6,792 bases of DNA. It comes from an uncultured Collinsella sp. (lineage in GTDB: Bacteria; Actinomycetota; Coriobacteriia; Coriobacteriales; Coriobacteriaceae). Below the pieces are notes generated by a model. That model was not told the origin of the DNA. It did no database searches and was given only the letters and a program-made list of their open reading frames with translations. Below, in pieces: positions 1-6,792 of the stretch. Each line of letters opens with the position of its first letter. Position 1 is the stretch's first letter. The stretch covers positions 1 through 6,792 of the forward strand of contig URRJ01000098.1 in NCBI GenBank assembly GCA_900550205.1. The letters are read 5' to 3'. A program made the position numbers and the translations under genes.

Positions 1-51
1 GCCCGGGTGCCGTCGGGCCAGGGAGGGGCGTCTTCGCTGATAGTCTTTGTT

Positions 52-100
52 GAGAGGGAGCTGCTTTTATTGCGGCTCTTTCTTTGGTTTTGGGTATATT
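52..100 (+). terminator. Terminator-like hairpin with T-rich tail upstream of fmt
   Basis: Bases 52-64 can pair with 72-84 around a 7-base loop (TTTTATT), giving a 13-pair stem, four of whose pairs are G-U wobbles. A T-rich run follows on the plus strand. Because the wobbles become A-C mismatches in a minus-strand transcript, the hairpin would fold well only in plus-strand RNA, which fits a terminator for a gene left of the window or an attenuator ahead of fmt. A TATATT at 95-100 could instead be a -10 box for fmt, but no convincing -35 accompanies it. No gene is supported in bases 1-196. The stop codons nearest the left edge (for example TGA at 38-40) could end an upstream gene, but its identity cannot be read. 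Confidence 0.35.
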
Positions 101-163
101 TGTTCTTGTTGAATTGTTATTGCGGATGGGCTGGTGACTTGGCTTTCCGCTGTTATTTGTAGC

Positions 164-190
164 CGTCTCGGCTTTGGTTGATGGGAGACG
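164..190 (+). promoter_or_regulatory. fmt ribosome binding site inside a possible hairpin
   Basis: GGGAG at 183-187 is a good Shine-Dalgarno sequence, 9 bases before the ATG at 197, and supports that start. The six bases CGTCTC at 164-169 are exactly complementary to GAGACG at 185-190. A stem with a 15-base loop would therefore cover most of the binding site. The pairing is seen directly; any effect on translation is inference, and a six-pair stem with this loop is only moderately stable. Confidence 0.35.
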
Positions 191-196
191 TTCTTT

Positions 197-1117
197 ATGC
201 GTATTGTGTTTATGGGTACGCCTGATTTTGCTGTGCCTTCGCTGACTTCACTTGTTGAGGCTGGGAACGAGATTGCGCTTGTTGTTACTCGTCCCGATGC
301 TGTTCGTGGGCGTGGTAAGAAGCTTGAGCCGTCTCCTGTTAAGGCTAAGGCGCTTGAGCTGGGGTTGCCGGTTGTTGAGGCCAATCGTATGACGCCTGAG
401 GTTGTTGAGGCGCTTCAGGCTGCTCAGGCTGATATTTTCTGTGTGGCTGCCTATGGCTGCATTTTGCCTGATGAGGTGCTGCATATGGCGCCGCTTGGTA
501 TCGTGAATGTACATGCGTCCTTGCTGCCTCGTTGGCGTGGCGCTGCTCCTATTCAGCGTGCCATTCTTGCTGGTGATGAGGTTGCCGGTGTTTCCATTAT
601 GCGCATTGGGCATGGCGTGGATACGGGCGCTTATTGCGCGCAGGCCTCGACGTCGGTTTCCGGTAAGCATGCCGAGGCGCTCACGATGGAGCTTGGCGAG
701 CTGGGCGGCAAACTGCTTGCCGATACGCTTCCCTCGCTTGCCGATGGCTCGGCTGTTTGGACTGAGCAGGATGAGTCGCTCGTCACTCATGCTGCCAAGA
801 TTTCCAAGCAGGAGATGCGTCTGGATCCGCAGATGGCGGCGCTCGATTGCGTGCGTCATGTGCTCGCTTCGTCCGACACCGCGCCCGCTCGTTGTGTGAT
901 CGCTGGCAAGACGGTTCGCGTGCTCGATGCCGCGCCGGCTGATGTGTCGCTTGGCGAGGGTACTGTTGCCGTCAAGAGCAAGCGTGTTTACCTGGGCCTT
1001 TCCGATGGCGCGGTTGAACTGCTCGAGGTTAAGCCCGATGGCAAGCGTGCCATGGCTGCTTCTGCCTGGGCTGCCGGCCTGCAGGGTGTCGACCTTACGT
1101 GGGGTGTACTGTCATGA
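197..1117 (+). CDS. fmt: Methionyl-tRNA formyltransferase
   Basis: This 306-residue cytoplasmic enzyme transfers the formyl group of 10-formyltetrahydrofolate to Met-tRNA(fMet) for translation initiation. The N-terminal Rossmann half opens with the family sequence MRIVFMGTPDFAVPSL. The SLLPRWRG loop lies at 108-115. The expected active-site residues are N104, H106 and D142, matching N106, H108 and D144 of the E. coli enzyme. The C-terminal OB-like tRNA-binding domain runs from about 205 and has the usual near-terminal LEVKPDGKRAM segment. The length is normal (about 310). The ATG is supported by GGGAG 9 bases upstream. The stop overlaps the rsmB start (ATGA), implying one transcript and translational coupling. 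The segment around D142 reads GHGVDTG rather than the common EGLDTG. The first 60 codons are strikingly T-ending (33 T against 2 C), unlike the end of rsmB. Confidence 0.97.
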   Translation: MRIVFMGTPDFAVPSLTSLVEAGNEIALVVTRPDAVRGRGKKLEPSPVKAKALELGLPVVEANRMTPEVVEALQAAQADIFCVAAYGCILPDEVLHMAPLGIVNVHASLLPRWRGAAPIQRAILAGDEVAGVSIMRIGHGVDTGAYCAQASTSVSGKHAEALTMELGELGGKLLADTLPSLADGSAVWTEQDESLVTHAAKISKQEMRLDPQMAALDCVRHVLASSDTAPARCVIAGKTVRVLDAAPADVSLGEGTVAVKSKRVYLGLSDGAVELLEVKPDGKRAMAASAWAAGLQGVDLTWGVLS

Positions 1118-2514
1118 GCAAGTTGTCTCCCGCGCGCAAGCTTGCGCTCGATGTGTTGATGGAGGCCGATCGCCGCGGTATGTATGCGCGCGACGTGCTC
1201 TCGTCCCGCGCTTCCGCCAAGGCCATTGACCAGCGCGATTCCGCTTTTGCCGCTCGTTTGGCGCTCGGTGTTGCCGCCACGCAGGGTATTTTGGATGAGT
1301 TGCTCGATCAGTTTTTGGATAAGCCCAAAAAGGTCGCGCCGCGCGTTCGCGTGGCGCTTCGCATCTCGGCCTTCGAGATGCTCTATCTGCATACGCCGGG
1401 CCGCGTTGCCGTGAGCCAGGGTGTTGAGCTGGTGCGCAGCGGCGCTAAGTCTGCCGCCGGCCTTGCCAATGCCGTGCTGCATAAGGTTGCCGATAACGTT
1501 GAGAATTTTGCCACGGCTTCCGACGTGGACGAGTCCGAGCGCCGTCTGGTGCGCCTGTCGCGTCTGATGGGGCTTCCTCGCTGGCTGTGTGCCCGTATTA
1601 TGGCCTCGTTTGACACGCCCGAAGGCGCGCTCAACTTTGCCGGCAATCTGGCGCCTGCGCCGCTTGCGCTGCACGAGAATGCGTTTGCGACCAAGACCGA
1701 CCCGTATATCTCACAGCTCGTCGCGCCTGTCTTCCCAGGCTGCCATGCTCCGGTCGATGCTCAGGTTACCGTTGCTTCGGGCGTGTTTGAGCGCGCGGCG
1801 GCAGTGGCCTCGGACCTCAACGCTCAGCTTATTGCGACTGCTGCGACCCGTCCCGGGCGTTGCCTGGAGATCGGCGCCGGTCGCGGCACCAAGACCTACG
1901 TGATGATGTGCCAGGCCAAGCGCGCAGGCTACGAGCGTCAGCATACCGCGCTCGATCTGCACGATCGTAAGTGCGATCAGAATCTCGCGCGCCTGCATAA
2001 GGCGGGTATCTCGGGTGTTCGTACGGTGTCGGGCGATGCCTGCGAGCTCGATGAAGTGCTCACGTCCTTCGATGCCATGCTCGGCGAGCCTGCGCTGTTC
2101 GACACGGTGTTTATCGATGCGCCGTGCTCGGGAACGGGCACCATGCGCCGCCACCCCGAGATTCCGTGGCGTCTGACTGAGAACGATGTGACGACCGAGC
2201 TACCCAAGCTGCAACTGACGATGCTCAAGGAGGCGGCTGCGCGCGTGGCTGCCGGCGGCGAGCTCATCTACGCGACCTGCTCGGTCTTTGACGATGAGAA
2301 CGCGCAGGTCGTGGATGCCTTCCTGGCCTCTCCCGAGGGCGAGGGCTTTACCGTGGCGCCACTTTCCGAAGCCCAGATCCTGCAGCTCCCCGAGTACGAC
2401 CATGCCAAGAGCCTCGTTACCCTGCGCCAAAACGACCGAGGTCTCTTCCAGAGCGTCCCCGTAAACGCCGACTCCTACGACGGCCACTTCTGCGCCCGCC
2501 TGGTCCGCAACTAA
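1114..2514 (+). CDS. rsmB: 16S rRNA (cytosine-967-C5)-methyltransferase, RsmB/NOP family
   Basis: This 466-residue protein is predicted to methylate C967 of 16S rRNA using S-adenosylmethionine. Residues 1 to about 135 form a NusB-like helical RNA-binding domain, with LRISAFEMLYLH starting at 82. The C-terminal half is a class I methyltransferase. Motif I is EIGAGRGTKT at 252-261. Motif IV is DAPCSGTGTMRRHPEI with Cys338, which should release the product. Motif VI is YATCS with Cys389, the expected nucleophile. The ending DGHFCARL matches the family's usual YDGFFYARL-type end. Motif I departs from the common CAAPGGKT form. I chose ATG 1114, which overlaps the fmt stop, over an in-frame GTG at 1099 that lies inside fmt and would add five unconserved residues. 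Binding-site signal is weak (GGGG at 1101-1104), consistent with coupled translation. At 466 residues it is somewhat longer than E. coli RsmB (429). The family is secure; the exact target base is inferred from architecture. Confidence 0.93.
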   Translation: MSKLSPARKLALDVLMEADRRGMYARDVLSSRASAKAIDQRDSAFAARLALGVAATQGILDELLDQFLDKPKKVAPRVRVALRISAFEMLYLHTPGRVAVSQGVELVRSGAKSAAGLANAVLHKVADNVENFATASDVDESERRLVRLSRLMGLPRWLCARIMASFDTPEGALNFAGNLAPAPLALHENAFATKTDPYISQLVAPVFPGCHAPVDAQVTVASGVFERAAAVASDLNAQLIATAATRPGRCLEIGAGRGTKTYVMMCQAKRAGYERQHTALDLHDRKCDQNLARLHKAGISGVRTVSGDACELDEVLTSFDAMLGEPALFDTVFIDAPCSGTGTMRRHPEIPWRLTENDVTTELPKLQLTMLKEAAARVAAGGELIYATCSVFDDENAQVVDAFLASPEGEGFTVAPLSEAQILQLPEYDHAKSLVTLRQNDRGLFQSVPVNADSYDGHFCARLVRN

Positions 2515-2540
2515 TACGGTACCCGAGGGTTGATTCGCTT

Positions 2541-2700
2541 GCCATGAAATGGGCCTATCTACTACGTTTGGCCGGTTACCCTCAACCATGCCGTTTTTCA
2601 CGAAATCAAAACCGCAGGTAGAAGGCTTATCGATTTTACAAAAACGCAGGTGTGCTCGGACTATACGGGCCAAACGTAGTAGATAGGCCGTTTTCGTGGC
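2541..2700. repeat. Inverted-repeat element with perfect 22-bp ends (MITE- or REPIN-like)
   Basis: Bases 2552-2573 are the exact reverse complement of 2668-2689. The arms extend outward to 2541-2573 and 2668-2700, with 30 of 33 positions Watson-Crick paired, one G-U wobble and two mismatches. Each 22-base core itself begins and ends with GGCC. The 94-base interior contains a 13-base direct repeat with one mismatch (2607-2619 and 2639-2651, CAAAA-C/A-CGCAGGT). No coding region covers it, and no clear target-site duplication flanks it. It lies between the convergent ends of rsmB and the zinc-ribbon gene, a usual place for palindromic repeats. It could be a non-autonomous mobile element, a REPIN-type pair, or a structured RNA or terminator. 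Copy number cannot be seen from one window. Confidence 0.8.
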
Positions 2701-5700
2701 GCAACCCCAGACCAGTTGCTTGGGCGTGGGACATTCCTGGAAAAAATTCGGCCCCGCGATCAGCGTTGATCGCGGGGCCACGTTGTTCTTAGTGGTTGTG
2801 AGGGCAGTTGGCGCAGCAGCCGCTGGTGGCGGTGGTGCTGGAACCACCGCTTCGCTGGTCGGTGTTGTAGAAGCCGCTGCCCTCAAACTTGATGCCGCTG
2901 GCCGAGAACGTCTTGGCCGCCGGGGCACCGCAGCTCGGGCACACGACCTCCGGGTTCTCGGACATGGGATGCTCAACCTCAAACACGTTGCCGCAGCTCG
3001 AGCACTTGTAATCGTAGCGCGCCATAATACTTCCTTTTCAGCACAAAGCGGGCAGATCGCTCTGCCCGCATAAATTCAAACAGCTGTAACTGTACCCTAT
3101 ATCGGGTGTTTTATCACGCTTCGCCCCAGAATCTATGGGTGTTGCGCAGGAGCTGTGCGGTTTTGCCCTCGGCGGCCGCAACGTCGGCCTCATCGGCCTG
3201 CCACGTCCAGTTGCCCGTGGCCACGCCCGGCACGTTCATGCGCGCGTCGTCGCCAAGCCCCAGGATATCCTGCAGCGGCATCATCACCAGGGGAGCGTCG
3301 CTTGCTAGCGCGTCGCCCATCAACTTGGCCGCCACCTCAACACCGCTCGGCTCGTCGCCGCCCGCAAAGGAGCGCGTGCACCAACCGGCGAGCGTCGACG
3401 TGTCGTGCGTCGAGGTGTACAGAATCTTGCCCGGCATGGGATACACGCCGTTGCGGACGTCGTAATCGCTAAACTCCAGTACGTCCATACCGGGGAAGCC
3501 GCAAGTCGAAGCCATGGCGCGAACTCCGGGCGTCAGGTAGCCTAGGTCCTCGGCGATAAAGTTGAGCGGACCCAGCTCGTCGTAGGCAGTCTGGAACAGA
3601 TCCTTGCCCGGACCCGCCAGCCAGCGGCCGTCGGAGCAGGCCTTACCTGCGGGAATGCTAAAGTAGCTGTGGAATCCCAGGAAGTGGTCCAGGCGCACAC
3701 GGTCGTAGAGCGAGAACGCGCGACGCAGACGATCCATCCACCAGCGGTAGCCGTTCTCCTTCATGTGATCCCAACGGAAGGTGGGATTGCCCCACACCTG
3801 GCCCTCGGGCGCAAAATTGTCGGGCGGCGCGCCAGAAATCTCAATCGCCTTGCCGGTATCGGACAGCCAGAAGTTTTCGGGTTCGCTCCACGCATCGGCC
3901 GAATCGTCCGAAACGTACATAGGAATATCGCCGATAACCTCGATGCCCTTCTTGTGCGCATAGTTCATGAGCTCGCACCAGGCCAGGTCAAAGCGGTACT
4001 GCATGTACGCCTGCAGCTCTGCCTCGTCGTGGAAACGCTTGTCGTCAATCAGATGCTCGTTGTAGCGCGCGACATCGGCCGGCCAATCGTGACGCGATTC
4101 GCCTTCAAAGTACTTCTTGACGGCCATGTAGACGCAGTACTTCTCGAGCCAATCGGCGTTGCGATGCTTAAACGCCGTGTAGAGCGGGTCTGCATCCTCG
4201 CCGCCACGGGCCTTCCAAGTCTCAAAGTCGGCCGCCAGTTCCTCTTGGCTTTCGGGCAGCAGGTCGATATTGCCCGCAAAGGCCGAAGGCCCAGCGTAAG
4301 GGGAGCGGAAGAAGTCTGTCGGGTTGACAGGCAGAACTTGCCAGTAGCGCATGCCCATAGCGGCCAGATGGTCGATAAAGCGACGCGTGGGCGCGCCAAT
4401 CGTGCCGGGCTTGCCGTCGTCGGTGGGCACCGAGGTGATATGGCACACGACGCCCGCGCCGTGATCGAGCGGCTCCTGCAGGCGCTGCTCGGCATGGTGA
4501 TAGATGATCGACGAGCCCAGCGGATACAGATCGAGCGTGACCGTACCGTTGTGGATCTCGCACTCGTGACCGCTAATCACGTCACTTGCGCATTCGTCGA
4601 GCGCCGGGATCGTCACGCGGTGTGAATTGCGCAGGCTGCGGTTGATGATAACCGTCGCGCACTCGCCATCCTTGCCCGTGCGGTTGTATGCCAGCACCTC
4701 GTCGTTGAGCGCGAAGGCCTTTATCTCGCCGTCTATCATAAATGGCAGTGCGCGGCGTACGGCGGAGGCGTTCTTGACAATAGCCAGCGTGTCGAAGTCG
4801 TGCAGTTGGTCCTTGGTCGGCAGGGTGCGGCGGTTACCCGGATCGGTAAGGCCCTCCAGGCCGTACTCATCGCCATAATAGATCGAGGGCACACCCGGGA
4901 AGGTCATCTGCATAAGCGTGGCGAGCCAAAAGCGGCTCTTGGCCAGTCCCATCGCGTTCTCGTCCAAGCGCCATTTGCTGCGCTCGCACTCGGGCAGCTG
5001 CGACTCGTCGGGGCCGCCGCCGAGCACCGAGATGATGCGCGGACGGTCGTGGCTTGAAAGCAGATTGAGCGCGCAGGACAATGCCTCGCTCGGGTAGTTC
5101 TCGCGCAGGGTCTCGATATCCTCGGCTGCCTGGTAGGCGTTCTTGTAGCCCATCAAAAAGCCTATGACCATGTCGCGGAAGGGGTAATCCATAGCAGAGT
5201 CCAGCTCGGAACCCTGCAGGTAGCGGCGCAGATGGCCATAGCTAATCTTGTTGGAGGCGTCTTCCCAGACTTCGCCGAGCAACAGTGCGTCGGGCTTCTC
5301 GGCGAGCACAGCCTTCTTGATCTCGGCCAGGAAGTCGTCGGAAAGCTCGTCGGCGACGTCCAGGCGCCAGCCATGAGCGCCGGCGCGCAGCCATTTGCGG
5401 ATCACGCCGTCCTTGCCCAGGAGCCTCTCGCGCACCAGCTCGGACTTCTCGTTGATGGCTGGCATGTTGCCCACGCCCCACCAGCAGTCATACGAGCCGT
5501 CTTCGTGGAAGGTAAACGCATCGCGCCACGGCGAATCCTCGCTCTGCCAGGCACCCAAACCGGGGTAGTTGCCGTAGCGGTTGAAATAGATCGAGTCGTC
5601 GCCCGTGTGGTTGAAGACGCCGTCCAGGATGATGGAGATGCCCAGCTTCTCGGCTGCCTGGCACAGCTCGGTAAAGTCCTGCTCGGTGCCCAGGATCGGG

Positions 5701-6792
5701 TCGATCTTGGTGTAGTCAGCCGTGTCGTAGCGGTGGTTGCTCGCGGCTTCAAAGATGGGGTTGAGGTAGATGGCCGTAAAGCCCAGCTCGGCGATGCGGG
5801 GCAGGTCTTCCTGGATGCCCTTGAGCGAGCCGCCGTAAAAGTCCCATGTCTTGATGGAGCCGTCCTCGGCGCGCTCGTACACGGGCGGCTCGTTCCAGTC
5901 CTCGACCATCCGGCGCTGAATGCCCTTGCGCGGTTTTTCGAGTTGGGCCATTGTGCGCTCGCGCCAATGCTCGTCACGGGCGTAGCGGTCGGGGAAGATC
6001 TGGTACACCATGCCGCGCTCGTACCAGGTGGGGCGGTTCTCGCGGTGCTTGTAGACAGTAATCTGGAAGGACGGCACCTCGGCGTAGTCGTAGGTCACGC
6101 CCTCGCCGCCGGTGCGGCCTTGCGGCGCGCCCAGGCGAACCTCGGGCTGGCCCTCGATATTGCATATAAAGCTGTACCACACAAGACACGGTTCAGTGCA
6201 TTTGAGCTCGCCGGTAAAAATGCCATCGCCTTCGTGCTCCATCGGAATCAGGGTCTCGCCGACTTCATCGACCCAGGTACGCAGGGTGAGTGTTGCCTGG
6301 TTGGGATCGGCATCCTCCAAAATAACCGAGAGTGCAACGGTAGTTCCTGTGGTCACAGCGCCAAACGGAGTGCGAAACTGCGGTAGGCGGCTGTTGTGTA
6401 TCAATCTCATAGTACGGTCCAGTTCAATAGAATCACGGCCTACGGGCCATGGGCTTTACGCACAAGATATAAGTATATCTGTTGTACACAGGGTGTATAA
6501 ACAACATCCGTTTACCATCGGCGAACGGTTGTCCTAGAAAATCGTTTTACCCATCTATAGAACAAGGGGTGTCACGCTGAATGACACCCCTAGTTTATTG
6601 AGGATTTGGTTTTGGATCGTCCGGACTAGCGGCGCTTGCGGGCGGCCGTGGCCTTACGGACGGACGTCTTCTTGGACGGGGCCTTTTCCGTTGCCGGAGC
6701 GGCGGGGGAGACCGGGGTCTCCTTGGCGGGCGCGGGCTTAGCCTCTGCCTTCGGGGCGGCCTTGACCCCGGCGGCCTTCGGCACCGGCTGGG

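Overview
This is a GC-rich bacterial window with two gene blocks that converge on an intergenic repeat. The probable source is a Coriobacteriia actinobacterium, Collinsella-like. That is an inference from base composition, the style of the RsmB and zinc-ribbon proteins, and the fused alpha-glucan enzyme; no rRNA or other decisive marker is present.

Left block, plus strand (1-2514): a T/G-rich leader with a wobble-paired, terminator-like hairpin, then fmt (methionyl-tRNA formyltransferase) and rsmB (16S rRNA m5C967 methyltransferase). The two genes overlap by four bases (ATGA at 1114-1117). This is a translation housekeeping pair: one enzyme formylates initiator tRNA, the other modifies the 30S decoding region. 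Third-position bases shift strongly along the block, from T-ending codons at the start of fmt to C-ending codons at the end of rsmB.

Middle (2515-2788): no gene. It holds a compact element with perfect 22-bp inverted ends, extending imperfectly to 33-nt arms (2541-2700). The intrinsic terminator of the minus-strand block follows (2741-2779).

Right block, minus strand (6792 down to 2789): first the lysine/alanine/proline-rich C-terminal end of an unidentified protein that begins outside the window, with its terminator. Next is a 215-base intergenic region with a candidate promoter and two overlapping dyad symmetries. Then comes a 1098-residue fusion of a GH13 alpha-amylase/neopullulanase-type enzyme and a GH77 4-alpha-glucanotransferase, a hairpin, and a 78-residue FmdB-type zinc-ribbon protein. 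The fusion has both active sites intact by motif and no signal peptide. It probably breaks down and rearranges maltodextrin or glycogen-derived glucans in the cytoplasm.

The parts most worth a second look are the inverted-repeat element, the codon and strand-composition gradient, the GH13-GH77 fusion with its palindrome-rich promoter, and the Cys/His tail of the zinc-ribbon protein. No new defence or mobile system was found.
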